From Isoetes taiwanensis (Eukaryota > Streptophyta > Lycopodiopsida > Isoetales > Isoetaceae): 64,000 nucleotides of DNA. A program made the translations under genes and the position numbers. Each line of letters starts with the position of its first letter. Positions within the stretch are counted from its first letter, which is position 1. Shown one piece after another: positions 47,640 to 59,680 of this stretch. The notes below the pieces were generated by a model that was not told the origin of the DNA, did not search any database, and saw only the letters and a list, made by a program, of their open reading frames with translations. The stretch spans positions 1,242,001 to 1,306,000 of the forward strand of contig JAJEKV010000005.1 in the NCBI GenBank assembly GCA_021234155.1, given 5' to 3'.

Positions 47640-50600
47640 TCTATAGGCGTCTAGAGGATACGGCAGCGGGATGCGGCAAGAGGTGAGGGCGGTGACAATA
47701 AAGCCTAAATCAAGCACGGAGGCTGCTGAACAAGCGAAAATCTAAATCAACAAAGCGCCTCGAGGTAATTGATCGTTTCTTGTTACGTAATTGATTTACG
47801 TGTCCCTTTTGTTAGGTTTTAGGATGTTTTTACGTAATAATAGAGGTAATTCTCAGATAAGTAGCATGTGTCCTCTAATATTTGAGTTCATAGGTCCCAA
47901 AAAATGTATGCTTAATGTGTGGCTAAAGCGATTATTAAGTAGGTAGTTGTGTTTTATAGTTTGTTGTGTCCTCGATGAAGATTCAACTCTGTAAGTTGTG
48001 GTGTTTATAGTTATTTGTGTCAAACCCGCGTTGAATAAGGCATTACATTAGTTTCTATATCTTGAGATGTAGATTAAACAATTTAAGTTTTATTTTTTAT
48101 AGTTAGTTATGTCACGAACATTTTTAGTAAATGAACACCTCTGTATTCTTTTCAAATCAGCATGCCAGCGTTTTGTTAACTCAATTAAGTAAATGAACTT
48201 GCTCTCTATTCTTTTCAAGTCAAGTAGCGTTTTATTACATATGTTTTCGACTTAGCATATATTTTTAGCATGAAATAATTAACCCATGTCTTTGTAATTT
48301 CCGCGGGATCACAAAAGCCAATCAAAGGAGAAACAAGCAAAGGCGAGACCTCTGACCCGAGAAAAGCAAAGGGCGGATGAAGATGTCAACATTCACGGAC
48401 TGCGGCATGTATTGGCGTTAGAAAGATACATGCGGAATAATAAAGGCTCCGAGTGGAACCTCCATGTCGAGAAAAGAAGATCTTATAGAGATTGCGAATG
48501 GTATGTGGAGATATTCAAAACTGGTGGGAAGGCAGACCTCATCTTCATGTCAAGGGCAAGAGGCGATCAAATGAAAGAAGCGAGGGAATTCTTATTACAT
48601 GCGAAATGCAGGAACGATTCTTTACGTTACGTGCTGGTTGAAGTGGGCCAAAAACATAAGAAGAGCCTAAAAGAGATCAATGCGATGCGGTGCTAGCTCT
48701 TTTAAAAAGGCGCATTAAAGATCGAACGACATGGCCGATAACCTCTTCAAATTTGGCTGTGGACGGTTAGCGAGCCATTGACTCCTAAAGAATATCACGA
48801 GGGGCTTACGGTACGTTGACGAGCCATTAACCGCAGGCCCTCAGGCGGTGTCTACTACAAGGCGGTGAAGGATAAGGGAAAGCTAGTTCTAAAGGCGGGG
48901 ACACCGCGAAGCGGCAATGGCCTTACAAGTGGCGATGGCAGGGCCGAGGCGGTTAGAGGCGATGAGCAAGCTCAAAAAATATGCTGACAAGTATCCACTG
49001 GGCCTGAGCTTCACCCATCCGGTCCACGTGGATAGGCTTTTTTAGGTCCACTAAAAATTTACATCAGCATAAGGTATGACAAGCAGCACTCCTTGGAGAT
49101 AGTGAAGCGACATGATCGAAAATCGGGCAAGTGCCAATGCTGCGGAATGTAGTGTCGTCTGATACGAAGCGAGGGAAGGTAATCATGTGGAGCAAGGCGG
49201 AGGACTTCATCGAGAATCCCGACATACATTTCATGATAATAGATGGCCAGCATTCAATAGAGCCCGAAGGTTCGATCAAGAAGGCCGCGGCATCTTGGGC
49301 ATCCGGTTGTTCTATAAAAATTTGTATTACATGCATCCGGCTGCCGGTTCTGGCGGCTCAACCACACTGCCCAGAGCTAGCGAAATAAAGCACTCACGAA
49401 TGACATGGGAAAAACATTCTTATACAAAAGGTAATTTTCCTCCTTTAGGTTTCGTTTTTCGTATTTGCCGTCAGCGCCCGGTAGCGATTTCATATCGCAA
49501 ATCGCGCCGGTCGCGATTTGCCTCTCTTGTAAAAGCGCTTCTGGATTGATAGTCGTTTCGTCAAACAAATGCATCGGCCTGGCCAGCGATTTCATATTAA
49601 AATGTTACCGCCCGCAGCGAATTTGCCTACCCTCGAGGAAAAGGCTATCCGTCTAATAGCCAAGCCGCCTCGGGCTAGGCAATTTTAGGTAATGGCGCCA
49701 ATTTAAATTCTAATATGAAATCGCGTCGGTATGATTCCTGTTATTTTGACGATAAACTACGATCAAATAGCGTTTTTCTCTTTACAATAAACAATCAGCG
49801 CCTACAATATGAAATCGCACCGGTAGCGATTTTTAAACTAGAAAAGTTAATTTCATTCCGATTATGAAGCTAACAAGGTCACTACTTGCGGTCCTATATA
49901 GAGCAACCCGGCATGCTTGGAACCGATGGATTGAATATGGGAAGCCAATGCCAACCAGACGAGGGCTAGTCTAAAAAGCCCGAATTCAAGTTGCTAGAGA
50001 GGACACTTAGTCGGGCGATATCTGAGGACAAAACCAAAGCACCGGGTCAAAAGAAAAAAAAGGGGATGAAAAGGGTGATGCTTAGGAGGAACCAAGCGTA
50101 CCCAAGGATGCACGCAAGATAGTATTTGCTTCAGATCGGTATGGGAGAAATGGAATGAATTGAGGATGCCTACGTCGGCGAGAAAAAGAAGTTGCAATTC
50201 ACAAGGAAGATTTCCTCTGTTGACACATCAATTTTTGATATACATATAACGAGATGAGGAAGGCTTCGAGGGTTGGGCGATCAAGAGCTCTTTGCCGATT
50301 CACAGACGGGTTAATCGAAAGGAAATTCTTTACAAAGAAAACCTCGGCGTAAAAGGCTCACGGAATCATTTGAAGATGCACTGCGATGAGCTGAAGAATA
50401 TTAGAGTGCTCAAGAAGGCGTTGGTGAGGAATTACAAAGGCTTACATCGGAGTGGTGGTTGTGGAGTTAGAACTCATGCAAAGTATAGCGTCTCTAACGG
50501 CGACCTTAAGAAGTATGTATTTTGGTCCAAGGACTTTGTCAAGCGGCCAAGTTGAAGAGCGTTGCAAAGATCGATGGGCTTCACACTAAAGTTGCATCCG

Positions 50601-52680
50601 ACTTGAAGCGAAAATTAGCGATGGTGAAGCGGACTCGGGAGGCGGAGTCCACTTTCTTTATCAAGTGTCAACTGGTTTCAAGTGTGCCTTGCGAAAGTGG
50701 AGTCTTTGGTCCCCATGATATCACACTCTTAGTCCTTGATAGCGAGGCACGGATGGTAAAACGGATGACTATAATCGTTCTTCAACATATGCAATGGTTT
50801 CACCACCGGAGATGAACTACACAATTGTCACTATATGTCCCTCAGAGCATGTCCTATGCATATGCTCTAGCTGCTGCAAATGACTTAGAATCGTGAAAGT
50901 CATCGACGAGGCGATCCTCATAGATGAAAGCGAGGGGCGGTGACTTCCCGAGAGAAAGTAAAATTTTTCATGTGCTTATAATTATACATGATGGATGATA
51001 AGGAATATGAAAGGCTCAAGGGGAAAACCAGATGGAGACAAACTAGCATGGCGGTGCTATCCAGTTAGATGAGCATATCTGAAAAACGTCTTCTATCACG
51101 GAGCAAGAAGACAAGGGAAGGGTGTCAAGGTCGTGGAAGAGTTAGAGGGAAGATGAGGAAGAAGAGGATGAAAGCGAGGGCGACCCAATTCTTGTGGGCC
51201 ACATTAAGTATGAGCTCTAACATCACATAAGGGTAAGCTAAACAAGAGCGAGTTCTCTATGGACCTTTCCCGTATCTCATTGAAGCATTTTGTCCGTTAG
51301 GGAACAACTTGCTTTGGAACTTCACGTTGGAGGTTACATCGGTAGAAGCTTTGAAGTTAGCAAGGAAATGTCGGGCGTCGTCTCGGATAGTCGAGCCAAA
51401 AATTTCTTGGACCTCTTCTTTGAGAAAGTACTAGAGGAAGCAACTAGGGGACCAATCGGCCGATTGCAAAAGCAAAGCTTCTACCTCTAAGATCGAAATA
51501 CACGATTTGCTTAAGGAGCGGGAAGGATTGAGAAAGCTATTAGTTGGCGCAACATCATGGATGAAACCGAAGATCAGCCAGATTACCAAATACCCTATCG
51601 ACATGCACAGCGAACATCCTTGACCCTAAAAATTTAGAACGGGTTGAAGATAAGCGGGATGATGATAATAACAATAATGAGGATGAAGCGGACTCAAATC
51701 TGAAAACACTAGCCAGGGTTAAGCGTAAAGAGTAATGAACTATCAAGCATAGTTCCCACTGTCTGAGATCTCAAGCTGATGTGGTTGGTGCTTCTATCGA
51801 GGCCGGAACAACTCGAGAATAAGGATGCAACGGAAGAAGTCACAGCGGGGAATGATGAAGAAGAAGAAAGGTATCGTAACAATATTCCTTTTTTGATATC
51901 CATGCATTTTACAAGCTGCAAGCATATAGAAATCGCGCCAGGTAGCGATTTAGACTATCTAGAGATCATATTTTTAAATTATGTTGACATGCATCATTCA
52001 TGAAATGTCGGCGCTGGCGTTTTAAACTACCATTTCTTTTGTCTCATACGTTATTGTTCTCCTTACACAAATGATTTGGCTTCCCCAAAAGCCTTTGGTC
52101 TTTGATTTGAATGGTGTGCTATGTAGAAGCGTTACCTAAAACAGCGTTCGAAAAGTCATGGTATCTTGCCAACAACCATTTGAGACCATTACCAAATATG
52201 TCTCCACAGGCACCCTTATCACGAAGGAGATGTTGGACCAGGCCTTGATATGTTTGGTTGTGCAATTTGGTCATCTATGGAGCATAGAAATATCTGAGGA
52301 TGTTTTGAAAGTAGTGCACGAGCTAAATAGAGACTGGCGTCCATCACGGGATCAAAGCAAATGTGCTTCATTCACAAACCCTAAAGAACCGGCAATAAAA
52401 GATATTTGTGAAATGCTTGCGCAACATGATGGATGCCCTAGGTGTTGAGGATAAGGAAGGCATGATCATTGTGGATGATGGCGCTTTAAAGTGTTGCTTC
52501 AATCGATCCACGGGCATTGAATTCGCCGCCCTATCATCCTCAAGATTTTGACAAAGATGACTTCCTGCTTCGTTTTGTTAGTGTCTTGCATGAAATGGTC
52601 GAAGAGATACAAACACTATACCATAACTTGATCGGACGGAAATTGGCGGGGACCTTGAGAAAATCGTTCTAGAAAGAGAC
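47640..52680 (+). pseudogene. ParB-like/DNA-methyltransferase-like gene, copy B
   Basis: Counterpart of 33366-38370 with the same exon order. This copy keeps longer open stretches: 48412-48696 (94 residues, with CEWYVEIFKTGGKADLIFMS and YVLVEVGQKHKKSL), 49131-49388 (VSSDTKRGKVIMW then FMIIDGQHSIEPEG), 50292-50815 (DLKKYVFWSKDFV, PHDITLLVLDSEARM), and at 51270-51480 AFCP.. then ELHVGGYIGRSFEVSKE and FLDLFFEKVLEEATRG. The start codon corresponding to copy A is altered (ATAG). If the gene works as a methyltransferase, motif IV (usually D/N/S-PP-Y/W/F) should be present between the ParB-like and C-terminal regions; I could not see a clean one. Confidence 0.45.
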
Positions 52681-54594
52681 TTTTTGATATATATGTATCT
52701 GAAAATACACTTTCCAAAAAGTTTTGAATATCAAATATACTTTACCACGAAAGGTTTAGAATTTATATTGTGTTCTTATATCAGCATTATTGGTTCTGTG
52801 TACGTATTGTTTTTTTATATTATGTGTATGGTTTGCTATACTTGCAATAATTTCTATGTATATACCGTCAATAATTTAGGTGTGTATAAATAGGCATGCA
52901 TGAAATTGGCAAACCATCGGCCGATCTCATATACGCTTGTTATTACGGCACATTTTATTACACGCGATGAACCATGCGGACCTTTGCGGTGCTTTGAGCT
53001 AGAAATAGAACTTGAGGGACTGGCTTGATGTGGTTGCTATGAATCCGTCCCGCTATCGATCCCTTTGATGTTGTAATCCATCTTATATGGAATCGAGCAT
53101 GGTTTGTTCATGATCGACGGGATCTCGGGGACCGCTGGGGCGCTGACGATGAATCGGATTAGTTTTTATGTTCTATTATAATCGTTATTTATGCCAAGCA
53201 AATCGGCGCCCGCGGCGATTTGAACCATAAAAACTCTGTTTTGTAGCAACTTGCTTGCTGTTATTTGTCGTAAAGCATTACAATTTCAATGTTTAGATTC
53301 CGTTAAAATTAGTGAATGTCGAATTAATAAGTAATTTCTTGTTTTTCTATTGCCAACGATACGTCATAATATGGGTCATTTGCATCGAATATTTGAATGC
53401 CTTTGCATTTCAACATAAAATGCATCTTCCTAGCCCGAAAATGAACACAGTGCAAAAGTGTGGTTAATTCAATATAATGGTCAATAAAATGCTTATACGG
53501 CGCGATTTTGGAATAGACATAATCCCAATTTAATTGAATGATGGTTACATATTCGTTCCGCATATCAGCACTGGTGTACAGTACAAGCATATATCAAAGG
53601 AGTAAATTTTCAACTATGCTCTTAGCATCAAGATAATTGCTCTAACATCGATATCAAGAACATACCAAATCATGGCTTTCATCTTGTGAACTTTCCAAAA
53701 ACTACTAGTGCATGCTTCAAGAATTGGATGGATGCGTACAAAAATGTACCTTTGGGCAGAATCACCTGCTCCTTTGAAAAAAATGCCGTGCGGCCTTGCC
53801 ACGTTGGCAGGAGATTGGATCATGAAGTAGGCGGCCGTAATTGTGACAGGGGGCTGGAATGCTGAAAGAAAAAAGAAGAAGGAGAGAGCTATGGATTCAG
53901 GGAGAGGCTGGGCGATTTTATGAAAGGCATACAAAATTGTGTTGGTGGCCAAAGGATTTCTCACTACTGGTAAGCCACGTATTGGCTAAGCTCCAGAGAT
54001 GGCAGAGCCATAGTGGTGGCCTGCTGTGTAACAACAAGCCTTAGTTAAGTATGGAATAAACTTAAAGTTTTGTATGGCCCTGGTAGGAAGATCCTCTGAG
54101 AATAGAGAGGGCTTGCCTTCTTATGGTGCCTTCCCTGAACCACTCCTTGTGAAGCCTTGTAGAATGAGTTTAGGCTGATTACCAAGCTATGGTCTTGATG
54201 CGCTAGGTAATGCTAAGTTAGCCATAGTTATGGGTTACAGTCAGATTTTAAGAGCTAAGCTGCTACAAGTCTGGGGGCTTCGTAATAAGCCGTTCCTTCT
54301 GTGAGAATGAGCTTTTAAACTGGATACCTGTGAGTGCTGGTGAGGTGGGCAGAATATATTGGTATGGGACAATATCTTGGGTCTACCGACAGCCCAGTGA
54401 AAGTAGAGCATCCATTGTGGAGCTATGCTCCACTGTTACAGTATCCTAGTGATACTGGGGTAAGCACAGTAAATGCTACCCAAGGGAGTTTTATGCATGG
54501 CATAATCGTAGATGAGCGTGCCTTGTCTAAATGGGAACTAGAGGTACTTGTGAAGTAAAGCCTGTCACTGGTATGGGACGGTGGCAGGTGGAAC

Positions 54595-55545
54595 CAACAG
54601 TTTAGTAGCTTGGGTTCTCATGATGCTTGCAGTTTCTCCCAGACATTGGATCCACCAGTGCGGGGGTTCTAGACGACGTACTGTCTAGATATGGCGGGGT
54701 GCATCTGCTTGGCAGATGCTATGGTGCGTGTGGTGAATTCCATATGTGTGAACTTACAGTCCTTCAGTCATTGCTTCATGTTCACACTACTGGATAACTC
54801 TTATGCATGTTACTAACATGTGGAAGGTTGTGCAGGTTGTTTGATAGCTGGTGGAGCATATGTGTATATATAATTATCTGTATTGTCATCTTGTTATCTG
54901 TATTCGTGGCTCTCATGTATATAGCCTCGTGGGAGGCACTACTTATTCTGTGTACACTGATGGTTTGACGTGAATACACATCAAAATTTTTGGTACTAAA
55001 ATTTTGGTTCATAACAGCTATTGCACTGCAACTCAATAAAAAAGTGAAACTTCTCCCTTATCATTATGCACCTGTAAATCTATAGCTCCTTCTCTTGACT
55101 GGGCATCAACAACCTAGATACTCGAAATACGACCACATAATTCATGATAGTGCATGTAAGACCTATCTCCTACAAAAATAAATTCAAGAATGTTTAATAC
55201 CAAAAACACAAATTACCACATATTCATTTAGCATAACGGCACTGGTGTACAGTACAAGCGTATATCAAGGGAGTAATTTTTCAACTATGCTCTTAGCATC
55301 AAGATAATTGCTCTTAGCATCGAGACCAAGAACATACCAAATCATGGCTGCTTGGGTTCTCATGATGCTTGCAGTTTCTCCCTGACATTGGATCCACCAG
55401 CGCGAGGGTTCTAGACGACGTACTGTCTAGATATGGTGGGGTGCATCTGCTTGGCAGATGCTATGGTGCGTGTGGTGGATTCCATATGTGTGAACTTACA
55501 GTCCGTCAGTCATTGCTTCATGTTGACACTACTGGATAACTCTTA
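54595..55545. repeat. Tail repeat, copies 4 and 5 (5 truncated)
   Basis: A full unit (about 54595-55330) is followed by a partial one (55345-55545) that ends abruptly in GGATAACTCTTATG. These read as the cleanest versions: GCATCTGCTTGGCAGATGCTATGG is intact here but altered in copies 2 and 3. Confidence 0.8.
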
Positions 55546-55763
55546 TGAAACCTACCAGCATGATTGCCCTTTTTGCATTATGACCAAAACTTGTTTTTAT
55601 ATCTATTGCGATCGTCTGAATCAGTGAAGCATGAAATGATGTGTTTTCCTGTGTCTGCGCTAATAAAATGGGATATTTGAAGTTTGAGCAAAGAATGCAA
55701 TTGAGCATGCGATGCAGAGTCCCAACCTCTGTTTCAACGCTACCAGAAGCCATCATGGATGGT
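55546..55763. other. Unique spacer between the tail repeat and the LTR
   Basis: About 220 bases with no gene or repeat recognised. Confidence 0.4.
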
Positions 55764-57157
55764 TGTGACGTCCCCTACTCATATACGGTGCCCGCACCGT
55801 ATACAAACAGGAGTTCATCCCCCATACCAGCTCCATAATCGATCTGGGGCCCTCCGGTATATCACTTTGCAACCTTGATGAGTTCCAGTGGGAAGAATGA
55901 AGGGGTCATTTACCCTGTCTTCCTCAGGGCCTACCTAGCTGCGGAAGCGTAAACATACATGTCAGTATACAACATCAACATTACATGACCATCTCGAAGG
56001 ATGGCTCATCACATATCTGCATAGACAAAGATCAGTACATCACATATGGGGAATCCTACCCAAGGCTCGGACTCAAAGGAATGGTGGCGGCTTGGGTCTC
56101 GGAGTTCATTGCGAGGCATTCAATTCATGGCAATGGATTTGGCCGGCATGAGAACATGGTTTAGGGTAGTCCACTCCATCCGCCCCTCCCAGTGCACACT
56201 TTGCGAGTAGGTTGAAGAGTGTTGGGACCTGGGATCGTAGCCCACCTGGATGCATAGCCAAAGGGGCTATTCTGGGTTGCATCTCCCGCCCGATGGGGCA
56301 GGTAGGGCTCCCTCCCTCCAGAGATCTACATGCTGACTCAAGGTGACTAGAGGGCCACCGCCCTTATTCGACTTGAACCCAATGGAGAGTGACACATCAC
56401 TCCACGGGTGTCGAGCCCATGCCTTACCCACACTCAGTGGCAAGCCATTAGACCTAGTCCACAGTGATCCCCGGTAGACTTTACACACCAAGGGGGATCG
56501 TTCAAGAGTCAGAACACGAACCTCCTTATGAGCCAGTCTGCCCCCTTCACCCACAACCAGGTGTGGTTCTTGTACACAGGCCGAGTACTAGTAATACACT
56601 AAAGGGACTAGCTAGGAGCATCAACTACTAGGCTGTAGGTCTCTACCCCCCTTCCCAATACAATGAGTCCACAGAGATCGTCCATACATCAGTATCATCA
56701 CAGAACTAAAGAATAATATCTAATCTATATCATAGAAGCTAAACCTGCTAACTCTGTGCCCGGAAGGCGGATTACCTTCAATCTTTCCCTTTGTTTGTCA
56801 ATGGTTTTCGTGGCCCTCTGCTCCCATTTAGGTCTGTTCATCCTGCTCTCAGGTGGGATTAAATCATGCTTTTGCCCCAAGATCCGGGTTCCAATTGCTT
56901 CTCTTATCTCCTTTGCTATCTGGCTCATGGGCTCTTAACTTGTTTCCTTCCTAGCACATGTTCCTTCCCCTCTCATCTCTCTGAATCCCTGCCCAAATCG
57001 ACCGCCCTGCTCCTATCGGCCCTGCTCCAATCGGCCGCCCTGCTCTAATCGGCCGCCGGATCTGGCCTGCGATCTGTATTTTTGCCGTGGGATACCGGGT
57101 CGGGGTATCCCGACGAAGACGAGTGGACCCGGGTTCCCAGGTCCCGGTATCCCAACA
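55764..57157 (-). mobile_element. Single LTR of an LTR retrotransposon (3' LTR)
   Basis: On the minus strand the segment begins TGTTGGG and ends GTCACA, giving TGT...ACA termini about 1.39 kb apart. Directly upstream on that strand is a purine run (57158-57190), in the position of a polypurine tract next to a 3' LTR. No matching second LTR, primer-binding site or gag-pol is visible to the right, so the element is either truncated or a remnant. The boundaries rest on the terminal bases and PPT only. No 5-bp target duplication could be checked because the other end is missing. Confidence 0.45.
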
Positions 57158-57190
57158 CACCCCCCCCCCTTCCCCCCCCTCCCCCCTTCG
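57158..57190 (-). other. Polypurine tract
   Basis: The plus strand is almost pure C with a few T; the minus strand is therefore a G/A run immediately before the proposed LTR. Such tracts prime plus-strand DNA synthesis in LTR retrotransposons. It could instead be a simple C-rich microsatellite. Confidence 0.5.
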
Positions 57191-58395
57191 TGATTTCCTT
57201 TCCTTTTTTCCTAGGTTTAGTTTGGTTTTGTTGCTATGGTTAACAGTTTTTTTTTATGTAGTGTTTTTTGTATTTTTGGGTTGGTAAGGTAGTGTATGTT
57301 TAGTTTAAGATTCAATGGTGTGTGTGTCGTTATGTATGGTTATTTTTATTTTTTCAAGATTATGTGTGTGCTACATATTCTAAACGAGGTGCACCCTAGA
57401 CTACCACAGTCGTCGGATCTGTCAATCCTACGGCCCAGACTGTATGTTGAAGTCTCTGGACACCTCTCGTTTCGATTATGCTCATTTATGATTGGAGACG
57501 CCTATGATTTTAAGATGTCAAATACGAGTTTGCCTAAGGTTTTGATGGTATATCGAGCCTCTATACGGTTTTAGAATATGAAATACGGGGATTCGAACCT
57601 CTACCAAAATAACTTAATATCCTAATAAGACTACTTTAACCAATTTAACTAGTGAGCTAATGTAATTTTTTTTAATCTTAAATCCATGTTTTTTTTTTTT
57701 AACCCATTGAATTGTTTTAGGGATATGGTCTATGGTTTTAAGAATTATATCTATATCAAATCCCCCTGGAACCCCCTGTCATTTTGCTACATATTTTAAC
57801 TAAGGAAGTACTTTATTACGGAGAACCTATGGCCAGAATATATATGATCATATCAATGCATTAGCTAGACACCCAATTCTCTCATCACTTGTATCTTTAT
57901 TTAATGTTGTTATTCTGATTATTTTGCCCATTTTTTGTTCTTATAGTGAGCCTATGTGTGGAAATGTTGTTATTCTGATTGTTTTGCCCTTGTTGTTCTT
58001 ATACTGTAATTTTATTAAGCCTATATTGCCATTATGGGTCTGTGGGGGGCTTTTTGCCTAGATAGGGTCAGTTTTTTGGGATTTGTTTCGATTCTTTTTC
58101 TTTTTCTTTTTCGCCTTGGTTGTCGATGGTGTGTTTCTTTTGTTGGTTTAGTTGTTTGTCTTTTCCTTCCTATGTTTTTCCTGGTATTTTTTCTGTCTTT
58201 GTTCATGTGGATCTCACTTCCTTTTTTCTTTCGACATACCCACCCGGAGCCTTGTTCCAATTTATTTTCTCCAGTCTGTACCATGTACACCATTGTTTCT
58301 ATCCATGTATGAATCTTATGTTTAAAGCAGGTTGAAACTGGATTTGTTGCCTGCGCACAGCTTGATCGACGTTTATCACTCTTTCTGACTGAACA
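57191..58395. other. No gene recognised, apart from a tRNA-like SINE remnant
   Basis: T-rich DNA. Possibly the remains of the internal region of the retrotransposon, but no protease, RT or integrase motif was seen in the short frames. A tRNA-like segment at 57585-57662 is listed separately. Confidence 0.35.
57585..57662 (-). mobile_element. tRNA-derived SINE-like segment
   Basis: On the minus strand TTAGCTCACTAGTTAAATTGG (internal A box like, 57640-57660) is followed about 40 bases later by GGTTCGAATCC (B box, 57589-57599), the RNA polymerase III promoter pattern of a tRNA-related SINE. No good cloverleaf is evident, so it is not called a tRNA gene. Confidence 0.5.
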
Positions 58396-58484
58396 TCCTT
58401 ATTTGTCTTCTTCATCAGTTTACGTCCATTTACACTCATCTCCTTATTTGTCTTCTTCATCAGTTTACGTCCATTTACACTCAT
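58396..58484. repeat. 45-bp tandem duplication at the Helitron edge
   Basis: The unit TCCTTATTTGTCTTCTTC... occurs at 58396 and 58441 without visible mismatch, and its second copy runs directly into the Helitron 5' terminus at 58484. Confidence 0.8.
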
Positions 58485-58653
58485 CCTCCTATATATTATA
58501 AAGAAATAGCGTCCGTCTGTCTGTGAGTGAGTGAGTATTCCACGTCCATCCAACGGTGGAGGATGCGCCACGTGGCTCAATCTCGGCCGTCCGTGGGCCT
58601 TGGCCCCTCAAAAGCTCCCAAGTTTGGTGGACAAAATTTTTTTGGTTTACCAC

Positions 58654-58710
58654 GGACTTGAACCCTGGACATTGCCCCCCAAACCTCCCACCCTTACCAC
58701 TAGACCAAGC
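58654..58710 (-). mobile_element. tRNA-derived SINE-like segment inside the Helitron
   Basis: On the minus strand GCTTGGTCTAGTGGTAAGG (A-box like, 58692-58710) is followed by a G-rich stretch and GGTTCAAGTCC (B box, 58654-58664). The pattern is common to plant tRNA-related SINEs. It lies just inside the Helitron 5' end and was probably captured or inserted there. Confidence 0.6.
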
Positions 58711-58984
58711 ATTGGTTTCTTAAAAAAAATAAAAGTTCACATATAGTTAAGGGTGAGGGCCAAATAATTCAAGGATGTTCTAGGATGTTCCAGAATGTTC
58801 TGTGTTGGTGTGGAATCTTCTAGAAACTTCTAGAATGTCATGGAATGTCCTGGAATCTTCTACAATGTCTAAAAATAGAAAAGTTTGTGAAACTTTGCAA
58901 ACAATTCAAGGATGCTCTAGGATGTTCTGGATAGCTCTAGAATGTTCTATAATCCTCTAGAATGTCCTAGAATCTTTTAGAATA

Positions 58985-59680
58985 TCCTAGAATGTTACAG
59001 ATACTCATGGGTAAGCACCTCAGTCTAAAAATAGAAAGTTTCAGTCTAAAAATAGAAAGCTTTTTGAAACTTTGAAAATGCTCAAAATAGAATGTGGTGG
59101 AATGTTCCAGATGCTCATGGGTAAGCACCTCAGTCTAAAAATAGAAAGTTTCAGTCTAAAAATAGAAATCTTTTTGAAACTTTGCAAATGCTCAAAATAG
59201 AATGTGGTGGAATGTTCCAGATGCTCATGGGTAAGCACCTCAGTCTAAAAATAGAAAGTTTCAATATAAAAATAGAAAGTTTTTTTGCAACTTTGCAAAT
59301 GCTCAAAATAGAATGTGGTGGAATGTTCCAGATGCTCATGGGTAAGCACCTCAGTCTAAAAATAGAAAGTTTCAGTTTAAAAATAGAAAGTTTTTGAAAC
59401 TTTGCAAATGCTCAAAATAGAATGTGGTGGAATGTTTCAGATGCTCATGGGTAAGCACCAATGCTCAAAATAGAATGTGGTGGAATATTACAGATGCTCA
59501 TGGGTAAGCACCTCAAATTCAAAAATAGAAAGCTTTTTGAAACTTTGCAAATGCTCAAAATAGAATGTTGTTGAATGTTCCAGATGCTCAAGGGTAAGCA
59601 CCTCAGTCTAAAAATAGAAAGTTTCAGTTTAAAAATAAAAAGTTTTCTTAAACTTTGTAAAAACTCAAACAGAATATTCC
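58985..59680. repeat. Minisatellite of about 110 bp
   Basis: The word CTCAAAATAGAATGTGGTGG starts at 59081, 59191, 59302 and 59411 (periods 110, 111 and 109), with shorter or partial units at 59464 and 59554. Each unit also contains GATGCTCATGGGTAAGCACC and one or two AAAAATAGAAAGTTT words. Confidence 0.85.

Larger units (their letters stand above)
41778..55545. mobile_element. Composite element, copy B
   Basis: Second head-to-tail copy of the composite element, in the same order and orientation as copy A. On the left it is truncated inside the transposase-like gene, where the tail repeat (copy 3) abuts it. On the right it ends in a full tail repeat (54595-55330) followed by a partial one that stops abruptly at 55545. 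From about 54300 rightward the sequence becomes cleaner, resembling the isolated copy at 26538. Confidence 0.7.

Noticed and set aside
53614-53964. 116-residue minus-strand ORF resembling a first exon
   Set aside because: The matching region of copy A (39511-39723) does not preserve the reading frame, and no family is recognised.
54334-54558. Coding exon ending ALSKWELEVLVK
   Set aside because: Open in copy B, but the middle differs in the matching region of copy A and no family is recognised; kept only as a remark.
57585-57662. tRNA gene
   Set aside because: A and B boxes are present, but no proper cloverleaf or acceptor stem is evident; more likely a tRNA-derived SINE.
58985-59680. CRISPR array
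   Set aside because: Units of about 110 bp are repeated throughout with no unique spacers, and the sequence is plant nuclear DNA; it is a minisatellite.
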